From the NCBI GenBank assembly GCA_037179385.1, contig CM074195.1, positions 8,757,787-8,821,786 of the forward strand: a stretch of DNA of 64,000 nt, in the 5' to 3' direction. The notes below the pieces were generated by a model. That model ran no database searches. It had not been told where the DNA came from and saw only the letters and a program-made list of their open reading frames with translations. Positions 35,113 to 47,299 of the stretch are shown piece after piece (position 1 is the first letter of the stretch; each line of letters opens with the position of its first letter). The position numbers and the translations under genes are program-made. The stretch comes from Holothuria scabra. Taxonomy: Eukaryota > Echinodermata > Holothuroidea > Aspidochirotida > Holothuriidae.

Positions 35113-35429
35113 GGCCTGTTTACACGGGCAACATTTGCAAAACATTCCCAAAAACATTTCCAAAATATCCACCTGCAACAAATCCAAAACATGCTTGTTT
35201 TCGGTTTGTTGCACAGTGTAGACAGGGTATACAACATGTTTTGAAAATGTTTTGGAAATTTTGCAAAAGAAATTTCCAGTCAATTTTTTTCAAAACATTC
35301 CCAAAATGTTTTCAAATTGTTTTTACTCTGTCTACACTGTGCAACAAACCGAAAACAAGCATGTTTTGGGTTTGTTGCAGGTGAAGTGTTTTGAGAATGT
35401 TCTACAAATGTTGCTCGTGTATACAGGTC
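35113..35429. mobile_element. foldback MITE with GGCCTGTTTACACGGGCAAC ends
   Basis: Left end GGCCTGTTTACACGGGCAAC and right end GTTGCTCGTGTATACAGGTC are inverses with few mismatches. The inside is a near-palindrome built around AAAACATGCTTGTTTTCGG. Possible 3-base TAA flanks, as in PIF/Harbinger elements, if AGGCCTG/CAGGTCT are the true ends. No coding capacity. Confidence 0.75.
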
Positions 35430-35498
35430 TTAAAGCAAGCAATGAAGTATGGAAATCAACCTGTCACTACCGGTCCTTTTTTTCAAGGACACAAGAAC

Positions 35499-37766
35499 CA
35501 GTAGCGTAGCCAGCGGGGGGGGGGGGGGGCAAGGGGGGCCGAGTGTCCCCCACAGAAATTTTGGGGACGCGATGGGTGATGTTGAAAAAATGCAGGAGAG
35601 CCAAAAAAAAAATAAATAAAAAAAAGATAAACGGCAAGAGGAGGGAGGGAATCGGGGGCATTTTTTTTTACAGTTTTTCGAGAGGGGGGGGGGGGGGTCT
35701 AAGTCGTTAAGATAAAGTATGCAGTCTCCGACGGCAAATAGTCTCCTCGATGGTTTACCTGTTTTTTCTCTCAAGGGACAATTTCCCTTATAAGAACCCC
35801 AAATTTTCGGCGCGCTACGCGTAGATTCACTCCAGTTTTTTTAATACTTCCATTCCACATATCTAGGGATTGTAAGTCCTGCCAATTTACCAAGTAACGG
35901 GTAGGCAGAGTACACAGGTTTTGTAGATGTCGTAAATTTCATCCCATATCACAAAGCATAGTTGCTGTTTTGTTGCATGTGTATGTCTGCGATAGGTCAG
36001 TTGGTGAGCGACTCACGGAGCATAGTTTGGCTATTTTATCGGGTATTCCAGGTGGTTTCGACACAATGTATGTTTTCCTCGATACGGTCTACAACCCCTA
36101 CAGTTTCTATTTTTTTCTTTTTGTTCTTAATGATTACATAGGCTATGTTATTTTTGTAAGCCTACCAAAAATTTTCGCGCGCGCTTTGCAATTTCACGAT
36201 TCAGACCCAAGAGAACACCATCAGTGCGCAACTCGGCTTTTAAAATATTAAGTGATATGGTGCAAAATGTGCTCCAGGCTGCAATGACGTGGGATAGTTA
36301 GGCTCCTTCCTATCCCCTTCTCGCCACCCCCTCGACCTAGGGGCTGTCGGCTGTTCTGGTCGCTGGCATGGCCCGCCCCTCTGTCGGGAATAATCTGTCG
36401 CCTTCCCATAGTCGGTTTCGATATTTTGGCTTTCAAAAGAGTTATTTCTGCGTTAAAACCCAAAATGTTCGGTACGCTTTGCACACTCTTCCTCAGTTCC
36501 GTTACCTAGAGCTAATAAAGTTTAAACCCTTCCCATCTTTTCAAGTAAATTAATGAGTAGAATAAATGGATTAATGTACATGTCGGAAATTTCATCTCAT
36601 TTCGCTAAACTTAGTTAATAATCTCTTGTGTCAGTCGTGCGGTACCGACTTGAAGAAGGAAGTACAATATAAGTTGTGCCCGATAGGGCCCAAATGCCGG
36701 GACTATTGACCTATATAAGCTTTAAATAAGTACAAATTCTTTTTACAGTGCGCACTTACTCCCGCCCAGACCTTAACACAATTCCCTGGGGCCCCATTGA
36801 CTCGTACAGTAACCCTCTTACAGCCACACGCTTACTCTCGAGGGAATAAGGAAAGCATTGATACAAGATTGAAAATGTCAAAAAATTCCAGCTTAGGTGT
36901 TCACCAGATCGCTCAATTTTGATGTAAAATTGCAAAATCTCCTTGGGGAAGGAGGGGGAGAACCATGCCAGCTCCCCGTTCCTTCGCTCGGCTCCTCACT
37001 TGTGCTCTTAGCTCCCTCAAGAAAATGCCGAACCCCAGTGGCGGCGATGAAAAATAAAAAAGGGGGGGGGGTAAAGGTATGTTCAGACCCTTAATATTTG
37101 TCAAGTGCTCTAATTAAGAAGCGGGGAGAATTTCGAAGTCTTGCTGAACATATTCTTGCTTAGAACACTCGGGAAGTGCCATTTCCGGCCATCTGAGGGT
37201 TTTGTAAAGCCAAAAATTTCCTGGTACGCTCCGTGCCAATCGATGGTAGAGCCCCGCTTAGAAACATGAAACATGTATTAACATGTTTCGTGGACTGTTA
37301 TTTTTTTTTTTTTTTGCATTAAATGAGAAATTTCAGAAATGAGATCCATATTTCCAGGCTGGTAACATGCAGCATAAAACACTCGGGAAGTGCCATTTCC
37401 GGCCATCTGAGGGTTTTGTAAAGCCAAAAATTTCCTGGTACGCTCCGTGCCAATCGATGGTAGAGCCCCGCTTAGAAACATGAAACATGTATTAACATGT
37501 TTCGTGGACTGTTATTTTTTTTTTTTTTTGCATTAAATGAGAAATTTCAGAAATGAGATCCATATTTCCAGGCTGGTAACATGCAGCATAAAACACTCGG
37601 GAAGTGCCGTTTCCTGCCTTCTGAGGGTTTTGTAAAACCAAAAATTTTCTTGTACGCTTCGCGCCAACCGATGGTGGCGCTCCGCTTAGACAGTCACGTC
37701 GGTCAAGATTGGGGACGATGAGTCGACTTTGCCCCCCCCCACAAGAAAATCTTGGCTACGCCCATG
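35499..37766. mobile_element. hAT-type element, 2.27 kb, perfect target duplication
   Basis: Starts CAGTAGCGTAGCCA with a long G run, ends TTGGCTACGCCCATG, its imperfect inverse (11 of 14). The octamer acaagaac is identical at 35491-35498 and 37767-37774. The interior carries several CpG-rich palindromic motifs such as TTTTCGCGCGCGC and a 214-base tandem repeat. No transposase frame, so mobilised in trans or a remnant. Confidence 0.85.
37165..37610. repeat. 214-base tandem repeat inside the 2.27 kb element
   Basis: Units start ACACTCGGGAAGTGCC at 37165, 37379 and 37593 (214 apart). The first two are almost identical; the third is partial and diverged, continuing to about 37690. Each unit carries a poly-T tract and the inverse of the motif at 30450-30540. 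Confidence 0.9.
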
Positions 37767-37977
37767 ACAAGAACATATTCCGCAATGAAAAATAGGGGGG
37801 GGGGGGTGTGGGGACATTTTCCATTGCAAATGACCTTTGTATAGGGCACTTTCGCACACAGAAGCTAGACATGCAAAGATTATTTAACTATCAATCTGGC
37901 ATTAAATTTAAGGTGAATATCACAGTAACATGACTTTTGTTATACATATAGGGAGATTTACTAACTATATGATCATT

Positions 37978-38084
37978 GGCAAGTGTTTAGAGCACCCGAC
38001 TTGCAGCCGGAAGGTCTGGGGTTCAACTCCGAGCCGGTTCATATCGAAGACTTGAAATATGGAACCGCATAAGTCCGCTGTGCT
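37978..38084 (+). mobile_element. tRNA-derived SINE, 5' part, split by a hAT-type insertion
   Basis: The tRNA-like head has TTTAGAGCACCCGACTTGCA and B box GGGTTCAACTCC (38019-38030), then a body reading to CCGCTGTGCT. The body stops at the hAT-type element and resumes at 39918 with TGGTACTCAGTATGATCAAT, matching other SINE copies in the window. Confidence 0.8.
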
Positions 38085-39909
38085 CAGTGGCGGAGCTAGG
38101 GGTTTCGGTCAGAGGGGCGAAAATGGTCTGCAGGGGCGCTTCGAAGGAGTAAATACCCTGATCCTCCGCACGATCGAAGCCACGGCTTTTCAGATTTTCC
38201 ATTATTTTGATTTTCACCTGGTAGAAGACTACTTTGACGTTTCTCCTCAGCAAGTTTTTCTATTAAAACATGTTAAAATTTCTATCCATGGGCTTCCGCT
38301 GAAGAAAATTCGGGGGGAGGGGGACTAAATTCTTGTAGGGGGAAAGCTCCGCGCAAGAAAATTTTGGCCCAAAATGCCGCTCAGATCGATGGAAATGACA
38401 TTTTTAAAGCCTATTTACCGCATATGGGAAAACACTGAGTGAACTGTTAAGAAATATTGATGTTAATTTTTCTTCGTCTTTTTCTTTATGTTTTCTTCGT
38501 GTTTTCAGGTTTTTTTTTTTATTTATTTTCCAGGGGAGGGAAAGTCCCCCCCCCCCCCTTGCCCTACCTGCGGACGCGCATGTTTCTATCCTTCTCTTCC
38601 ACGTTCTAGTATGAAGGCAGTCATTATATTTTGTGTGTTATTGTCAGGTCTCGATTTAAGATTTTAATTTAATTATGGGCCACTCTTTGAAGGTAAAGAT
38701 TAAACCTGCTAGAGCAAAATAGCAAGCAATCCCACTGAGGGAAAAAGTTATGGAAATTAATCACCGTTAGGTGTACATTTTTGGCACCTGGAAATCAAGA
38801 TAAGTATACGAAGAAAAATTAAATGAGGTAAATTACATCATGCGACCACTCTGAAATAGCCATTTATTAAGTACATCAAAAGAAATAACCAAGACAAGAG
38901 GTCTGCTTGGCTTTCTAGATACCAAATTCAAAATAGATAAAAGTCTCCTAAATTTAAGCGTTTTTGATGCAATGTTCTTGCATTTTAGACCTCGGAAGTA
39001 CAGAAATAAGCATTTTCATAGAGTTATTGTGCAGTGTCAGAAAAAGCCATTTATTATGATAATGGTCACTTGAAGGAAAGCAAATGAAAATTACTTATTA
39101 CAACTCTTAAATCATTACCACTATTATAACAGTTCTCTCTTATTTCAACCTGAATGTTCTCTTCAAATGATCTTGAAAAACGTCTTTTTATTGTCTATGT
39201 TGACATTTATCCCCGACAACAAGAGGGCTATTTGCGCTACAATTATTGCTGCGCCCTTTGCAATATCTTTTACCGGCCGGGAGGGTTGATTTAACCCTTT
39301 ACCGTTATGCTCCGATCGGGGCATATTCGCGCGCCTCGGGACTGGGCGGAAAAGCGGACGTAGCCCGCCCCGCATCGGTTTCCGTATGCCTTTGACCCTG
39401 TGACCTTAAACTATTGTCTCTCTCGTTGTTGTGGCCGAATTTTCGGGTAGCTACTCGCAGTTTCGAGCTCCGCGTGAAACAGTAAAGATGGGTGACAGCC
39501 GAGCTCTCAGCATGGGTCCAAAAGGACCCAAACAACGTTAAAGGGTTTTAATGTCAGTCTATTTTGTAAGCTTATAATCACGCTTGGTGTGGAAGCAATG
39601 AACTTAGCACAGCGACAACATTCATTAGTGCGTATAAAGCATGAAGATACGTTTGCGGCAAAACCTAACCCGATGTTTCAGAAGATTACCCTTTTCATCA
39701 GAATGAAGTGCAGTTAGTACATTTATCGGTGGCTGTTTGAGCATTCTGTTATCTGGGCCTTAAAACAATGCTATTAAATTTTGTCTTTTGCCAAAAATGG
39801 TTCAAGAGTAAAGTATGTTGAAAACCCCAAAAGGGCGCCGACAGACGATTTTGGTCCGTCAGGGGGGGGGGGCGACCGCCCCCCTGACCATATGGCAGCT
39901 CCGCCACTG
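38085..39909. mobile_element. hAT-type element, 1.83 kb, inserted in a SINE
   Basis: Perfect 13-base terminal repeats CAGTGGCGGAGCT and AGCTCCGCCACTG. The octamer gctgtgct is identical on both sides (38077-38084 and 39910-39917). Poly-T and C-run tracts occur inside; no transposase frame was seen. The small frames at 39163-39535 show no transposase motif. Confidence 0.9.
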
Positions 39910-39917
39910 GCTGTGCT

Positions 39918-40060
39918 TGGTACTCAGTATGATCAATAGAGTAAGGAAAACGCCCCTAGTAAGCCACGGACTGTAAGGAAGGTCCTGGTCGGCCTTTGCG
40001 AGTTAAAACAACTGGTTTGAAACTGAGCCTTAATACCTCATCAAAACAGCTTAACCTAAA
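39918..40060 (+). mobile_element. SINE 3' part, continuation of 37978-38084
   Basis: Body sequence CAATAGAGTAAGGAAAAC, then diverged AAGCCACGGACTG and GGTTTGAAACTGAGCC, ending near TTAACCTAAAC. The part between matches the intact copies, so the two pieces were one SINE. Confidence 0.75.
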
Positions 40061-42465
40061 CATAATCAAAGTGATTTTAACACAGTTGAGGAGAGCCACT
40101 TTCAGATCAATACAAATGATGTTTCATACAAGCTAAGTCATGATTTAGCATTTATACATTAGGTCTAAGTGATATTAACCTTTTGTTTCTTAACTTCAGA
40201 TTTAAAACTGATACTTTTTACCAAATCAGGGCTTCGAACTAATTCACAAGTACGACTTCGTCGTTATGAACTACAGATCGCTAAATCTTGACTTATGTTG
40301 AACGGAAAGAAAATATGAAAAGAAAATATTAAAAATGTAAAGAATTGTAAGATAATATGAGACCATCATGACAACACTGTCATTAAGGAAATGAGGTTAA
40401 CAGTTTATGACACTATAGGATGACTAGCAAACATTTAGATATTTACTTAAGTGCTTGGGACAGAACACGTTTTACACTGTATTTCACGTAATGTGAAGTT
40501 GATAACACCTCGGTCAAAGCTACTATTTCCTTTGATCCTGCCAACCTTATTGAGAGATAAATTGGAGATACTATTTCGCTTTATCCAAATAATAAGGTCT
40601 GAACACAGAAGGGAATGACTGACGGGGCGAGAGGTTAATACATGCAGTTTGAATTGCCTTGGTTTGGCTGATATGTAGCTGTTAGTGTGCTTCAAGTGCG
40701 ATACTTTACAACGTGTACGGAAATATCAGGGAAAGATATTTGGATATTTGTTTACAAACGTGAAAGTTTTTGATTCCTACGGTGTTAGCAGTGACAGCAA
40801 CAGGATATGAGAAGTGCGGAAGAGAGGGTAGGGCATATTGATGGCAAACAAAAAACACGAAAATATCTAAAAGAATTTTGCTTGTTCGCAGGTACAGGAT
40901 ACAGTTACCTTCACAATTCTTGATTAGCTATGTATCCTCTCCTAAATAGCTAATACAGAGGATTGTGGGATATTATTTTAGTGTGCCACGTTTCTTCCCA
41001 CAGTAAAATGCATTGACAAAAGATGTAACCAAAACAGACGGTATTCCACACAGCCAGTCGTATCGTAATGTGACCGTATTTGGAATATATGGATGATGAA
41101 TAAGTTATAGCTTGCCCATTATTCCCTATCGACAAAATTGACTTGTAAAGAAGTTGTGACCCCTTTTTAAATTTTGGGGAAATGCATTGCCTATAGCCTA
41201 CTTTTTGTTCGTTTAAATGGAATCTGTTTCATTTCAAAGCAATTATGGTCCAATTGACACAAATTGATTCAAATTTGTTTTGCTTCACTCAAAATGTTAG
41301 CAGCGAAAGATAAGGTTTTAATTTTATCAATATGATTCAGTTTTCTTGAGATCATTTTTTAAGTCAAATGCTTGTTTTAAGAAGGCCTAGGACGGAAGGT
41401 AAAATCGTCGTCACTTTCAAACGGTCCTGTATGAATAAAGGTTAATCTAGCGCAACACCCCATAGAAGTCGATACATTATACTTCATCGATGCAGATATT
41501 CTATGCAGCAACTAACGAGCAGAAAGTCTCCAAAAGCTGGTTTTAGTGACCTTCGGGCAACAGAAACAGTACTTGCCTGTAAAATATTGTACCTTACCCT
41601 CCAGCGAAAATTTTTATTTTCAAATATTAAAGATATAACCATGAACGTATCGAAGACTCAGAAATGATTGATCGAGTCACTAACTTTCTTTTGCAAAGGT
41701 TGGTGTCAGCTTGCAGTCTCGTACACTGCTCGCGATATTCGAAACAAGATTAACATTTCCAAACGGATTATCTTCTCTGTTGAATATTTATAGTTCAATA
41801 TTTGAATAAAATTGATGAATCGAATATAGTTGATTGAGTGTGGTCTAAAATTACAGTCTGAGGAGGAATTGGACTTATGAGAAACTTCGTTATCCCAATC
41901 TTGTTGCTGTATTGTTGATGAATCGAGAAACAGACTGGTTTGAATCGTTCGTTTTAGCGAAACCAGCATATGGTTTCATTTGCGCTTCTCTCTGAATTCT
42001 TTTACATTAGGAATCAATGACCTTCCTGGTCGTTAAATATTGTTTATACATGTCGTGTACTATCTGATATATTATTTCCCAAGAGAATTAAGCAGTGAAC
42101 CCAATATAATTTTGAAATGGCAGCTAAATTTTTACATGTCCTCTTCTTAGTCCTCACTCCGTATACCTTATGCATATAGTCACAGATCAAGAAGTGACCC
42201 CCCGTTTGGAGGGAAATGCTTATATTTGCAAGGTTTGTCATCAATATACTTGGATTTCCCGCAAAACAGGTGGGGAAAATTGCGAGAGGAGGATTGCAGG
42301 ACGAAAGAAAATGTTGGGGCTGAAATATTTTCTGTGTAGCGCGAATTCGAAGGCAAAACCCTAGTTCTTGCAGGTGTGATCCAGGGGTTCGCCTTAGACA
42401 GATATCGGATGCGTGCGTGGGGGTTACAGTGTGGTTCTACCTGCGCCAGCCTGATAGGCAGATGG
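40061..42465. other. intergenic, nothing recognised
   Basis: AT-rich; short frames only, none with a recognisable domain. No repeat matching elsewhere in the window was noticed. Confidence 0.4.
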
Positions 42466-42800
42466 CAGTGGCGTAGCTTGGGTTTCTTTAAAGGGAGTCA
42501 CGAGCGAGAGGTTAAAGGGGAAGGAAGATCCACCTCTTTAACTGAATATTTTTAAAACTAGATGGTCTTTACGAACTATGCAATCCAGCTATTAGAGAAG
42601 GGATTTCCTCCTCCCCTTTTGGAATGTTTGAGAAACTGGGTGTCATTATATGCAATCTGGTGACATATGCACTCCCTTTAAAAAGAAATTGGTGTTAAAC
42701 TTTTGTAGGGAATAGGAACTGAAAGGAATGTCATTCTAAGACGTTAATTCTTAAGAAGGCAACATAGACACCCCCAGTAGATCAAAGGCGGTGTGGGGTG
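42466..42800 (+). mobile_element. hAT-type element fragment, left end
   Basis: Starts CAGTGGCGTAGCTTGG. At 42640-42700 it shares a segment with the 30950-31030 part of the nested element (ATGCAATCTGGTGACATATG versus AAGCAATCTGGTGCCACATA). No right end seen. Confidence 0.6.
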
Positions 42801-42893
42801 TAAGTGGTATCTGAGTTTTAAGTTGCATGATCTGATCTGTGCCCACTAATGGGCTGTGTTTTCATTTTGTCAATACGTGCGTGAAAAACAATT

Positions 42894-42933
42894 AACACTT
42901 GTGTGACTGGCCTGTTAGCTAACCACAAGTGTT
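42894..42933. repeat. short inverted repeat, possible MITE remnant
   Basis: AACACTTGTG and CACAAGTGTT flank a 20-base loop, with weaker complementarity continuing outwards. Element type unknown. Confidence 0.5.
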
Positions 42934-43029
42934 ACGTAACTTTTTGTGTGTTTTAATATACGTTACTGTCGATGAAATATTAATCAGGTGTGAAACCTGA
43001 CTGTACTTAAGGTGTGCGTGAAGTGATCT

Positions 43030-44640
43030 TAATTTCCTCCCTGGAGCAACTCCAATAAAATCTAATCAGGCAGAGAATGATGACATTACAAAAATAAGAA
43101 GGAAAGTTTCATCATGGCACCAGTGCAGGGGACAATACTCGATCTTCCTGCATCTGTTGATTAATTTTTTATTTGTTATTATTTTCATTTTTAGTTTTTA
43201 ATTATTTTAGGCAATTTAAGGTGCTTCAAAGATTATTGATATAAACGACTATTGATTTTTAAGGGGCATAAGGAAACGGCTGATGTGCACTTTTTACCGA
43301 AGTGTTTTTTCTTAATAGGCTGTTGCCATTGTATTGTACCGATTGTATTCTTTGTTATATGGATTGGGGATTAGATTAGGAATTAGAGCTACCGTTAGCC
43401 AGTTTAGAACTTTTTTGGTAAGCAGTGGGCATCGCCCCAAAAGGATTGGCATCAGTGACCGAGAAGGACATGCCCCCGCATGAAAACGCCTCTGCTGATA
43501 ACTGTGGTTAGGAGTGTGAGGAGGGGGGAAGGGGAAAAGAGGTTTGTTACCGGTATATAAAGACTCGGAATGAGGGTCATTTCAGAATAAATTCATCACC
43601 TCTATATTGTTAATAAAAGTAAAAACGCTGAAGAATTAAGACTTCTATGCGGGTTTCAAAGAAGGTATGAAGAATAGTCATCTTTTTTTTTCTTCCCTAA
43701 AATGAGGAACATGGCAGTCTTGTGGTTTAACTGAACGTAATTTAAACTAAATACATTGAACTTTTCATTGCTCACAGTTTAATCTGAGTGAGGCCGCTGC
43801 ATATCTTGTAGTTTATACAAAATGTGACAGGCTTTCAACCCTAGAGCAAGTTGTTAATTTGCTGAAATGAACTTTGATGTTCGTTAATTTCTAATTGTTG
43901 GATCTTATTAAATTTAGACGGCAAACAGCTGCCAATAGTCTGAATCTTTAATAAAAGGGCCAGAAAGGAGTCTGCGAGAAACCCTTTTAATAAACATACA
44001 ACAACGATATTAAGTCTGCTCCAGTGTATTTTGACAAGACTAACTGGGGCTGAGATATTTGGGAACGTCATCAGCGATAACATGTCAGGCCATTTTCTAC
44101 AACCTTTTCGCCTTCAAAAGCAACCGAGGAAAAAGCCTCTCGTATGTTGCCGTTATAATTTTAACTAAGAAGCACATGGCCTTTATCTGGTTATGTATAT
44201 AGATAACACGTCAAATGATTGCGATTATGAAATTAGATTAACGGTGTTTTAGTTCAATTTCCTATTCATCTGTTCATTGTCGGACTGGAAATCCGTTCAC
44301 CCCCAAACGTACCGGTACTGAAATATTCACTTATCAAATGAAAGCATTTTCGTTACCGTACTTCCTGTCTCATAATAACAAGCATGGTTGGTCGAGGCCT
44401 CCTTATACCTTCCTAAGTAACAGAGCTCCAAGTTCCTACCACGACACCCCTATAGTGTACCATGTAAAATAATATGTCTCGAAACATTCTAACTCTAACC
44501 CAGCTCCGCTTTCTGAATACTAACCCAACTTCGGGAAATAACGTCAGGCATGATATGTTTACATGTCTCGAGACATGAATAAGACACGTTACCGCGAAAC
44601 CAAAATGTGACGATGTAATTCACAGAGAGGAAATAGGTTG
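43030..44640. other. intergenic, nothing recognised
   Basis: No supported gene or repeat family member seen on either strand. Confidence 0.4.
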
Positions 44641-44679
44641 CATAAATGCCGGGACCTGTACCTGAAAGGACAGTTAAAT

Positions 44680-44800
44680 CATGATGATGATGGTGATGAT
44701 GATGATGATGATGACGATGACGATGACGAAGACGATGACCATGACGATGAAGATGACGATGACGATGACGATCACGACAACGATGAAGATGATGATGATC
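44680..44800. repeat. GAT/GAC trinucleotide microsatellite
   Basis: About 40 triplets of GAT, GAC, GAA and CAT. It gives an open frame of nearly pure Asp (44638-44883), which is a by-product of the microsatellite and not a protein gene. Confidence 0.9.
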
Positions 44801-45989
44801 TACTGCACCTGTACTGTGGTGTCCTGTTTCATTATTCCCTTCTTAAGTTACGTCGGAATGACGTAAATGCACACATTTATTAGAGCTATGTCTTTTCAAT
44901 AAATTTCGTATTGTCAATTGTCAATTTGCAATTTTCCCTTTCTCCCCATTTCCGATTTTGTTCCCCTGTTTTTATTATTATTTTGTCGGTCATTTTTTCC
45001 GTCTTCCTATTCTTCGTTTTCTCTCCCTTCAAGTTGGCACACGACTTCGTACCTAGCTACAATATGGCTATCGTACCTGACTTGCACCAGAATTGACTTA
45101 GAAACTGTTCTCTAACTTTTTCTTAGGTATAAAGGAAATTAATGATAAAAATGTGACCCGAAATGGTAGTATTAGCATGCTCTTCTTCTTTAATCTTTCA
45201 ACTTCGTTGTATATTAGATTATATTCCGTAAAGTTGTAAAATCAAACCAAGTGTTATTTTTTCTTAGGGTAGTCTTGCCAGAATGCTTGCTTTATGATTC
45301 ACAGGAATGTTTTCCATTGTGTTTTTCTTTGGCCTTTGACAAAATGCTGCAGGCTGCACATTCAAACATGATTCGATGTGCCTACTTAGGCTTTAAAGAT
45401 AAGCATGGTTTCAACACCTATAGGCATGCGTCGCATCCCAAAGTAAATCGAAACACGAGGTAGCACATATATCAACGGTCCATAACACCTCGTGTCGATC
45501 TTTGAACTCTTTGTGTTACAACTGCCGAAGGCAAGCTTAAAAACACCTAGAATAAATATAATTTGGCAAAATCCTTGAAGTGTTGGCTTTTACCTGACTT
45601 TCTTTCTTGTCAAGAAATTTAAAAGCGAGTTCAAATTAGTGGAGGCCGTCATGGTATATGGAAATGTTTTCTTACAAAAACTTAGTCACTTCTTCGAATA
45701 GTTGCAAGTAATCGCAAACCAAATATCTCCGCAAGTGCACTCACACGCAACTCTCGTGACACTGGAGAAGGACAAAATAGGGGGCGATGAGTACTGTTAA
45801 AGAGGAATTTCCTATGCCTAACGATAGCCCTAATACCTAACCTAATCCCTAGCCTTTTCAAAGAATACATTCGACGCTAAACAGTGCGCATCTATCCCAA
45901 ATAGTGAAACTTCTCTATTGATTCATCAGTCATCATCACTGGGTCCCAATTAATTTGGGCCCAGTCAGTAACAATTAAGCCCACGTGTT

Positions 45990-46220
45990 AGTTAAAACGT
46001 CAAATTATCTCACCCCAGAAAGTCCCAGTTCTCCTAACCTACTGAATGGTATATTTAGGCCTAATCAACCCTTTCCACAATTGTCTAAAACTCATCCCCA
46101 TCCAGACACAATCGCAGTTTATTGCTTTTTGGCAACGGTATACAAAACCCCAATGTGTAACCAAAACACTCTCAGTACAGTATAAGATACGTCATCTGAA
46201 CTACAGTGCTCTGCATTTTT
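45990..46220. repeat. dispersed repeat pair, copy 1
   Basis: Shares CCAGACACAATC, AGTTCTCCTAACCT and CTCTGCATT segments with 47020-47200 in the same orientation. At 46930-47000 and 47215-47290 related sequence (GAGCCAATCGAGAATTTCTG, GAGGCAATTGAGAGTTTCTG) marks a shared 3' border. Family unknown. Confidence 0.6.
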
Positions 46221-46929
46221 TGATTTGCTGTCAATCAAACATATCAAATTGTTTGAAAACACTTTCCTGCTAAGCTAATATGTGATGTGTGTATAATTCA
46301 TACACACGCTCATCCCTTATACCTCGGATGGTGGGCGAGACCATTTGTTCTGTAATCCACTGCACACGTACACTCGTTTGTTGTACACGATCCATTTTCT
46401 CTGTGGCGCGAAAAGTTGAAGTTGTTTGCAGACCGCGGGCGTCATTTTACTGGTGCAAGACTAATGCACATGTATGTGGCTGTTTGTACCGTGTGTACGT
46501 AATTTGGCCTCATCCCTATGGGTGAGTGCTGAAAATTGGAAGTAAGGTTACCATTGGAAAGTTTACGTTATAAACACTTCAGCGACGGATGCATTAACTT
46601 GGACCGATCCGTGTTGGTTTGTAAAAACAACGTTCAGTAGGGCAAAAGGTCATTGCTATTGCTTACCAGACAAAAGGATGAGTTCGAAATCTGTCCTAGC
46701 TGATCCCTATGTAAAGTTTAAGTATTTTGCGTCTACTTTTATATCATTCGAAAAATGAGACTTAGTATCAGGTATGAACCTAATTAACATCCTTTTAATT
46801 TTCGTTAGAAACAGCATTGGCGGTCGACTCGGAAACTTCGTAACCGTACTGTTATTTACAGAGGTCGTTGCAAGGGGTACGCTTCAAACACGCTCTATGG
46901 GGCGAGGAAACAAACAAATGGATATGAGA

Positions 46930-47290
46930 GCTGAGCCAATCGAGAATTTCTGTAGACTGCAACGTACAATAGTTGAAGTTTTGGGTGAAAATTGACTTCT
47001 TTAAAGGTCCAATTTTCAAACAGTACCAATTCTCCTAACCTTCTTAATTCAGCCCCTCCCATAATTGTCTGAAATTCACCCTCCTCCAGACACAATCTCA
47101 TTTTATTGCTTCCGGGTGATCATAGAAAGCTCAATCAAACCACTATCAGGACAGTTCGTGCTCTATAATATTAGTTTTGGTACTCTGCATTGTTTGAATT
47201 AGTAGCCAATCAAAAGGCTGAGGCAATTGAGAGTTTCTGTTACCCTATATTAGAAGTGTAGTTTGGGGTGAGAGGATTGTCCCTTTAAAG
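46930..47290. repeat. dispersed repeat pair, copy 2 with extra border
   Basis: Second, longer copy of the 45990-46220 repeat, preceded by another copy of its 3' border, so two elements may abut here. No coding signal. Confidence 0.55.
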
Positions 47291-47299
47291 ATGGTTAAA

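Noticed and set aside
44638..44883. Open frame rich in Asp
   Set aside because: It is the translation of a GAT/GAC microsatellite; flanking codons show no protein signal.
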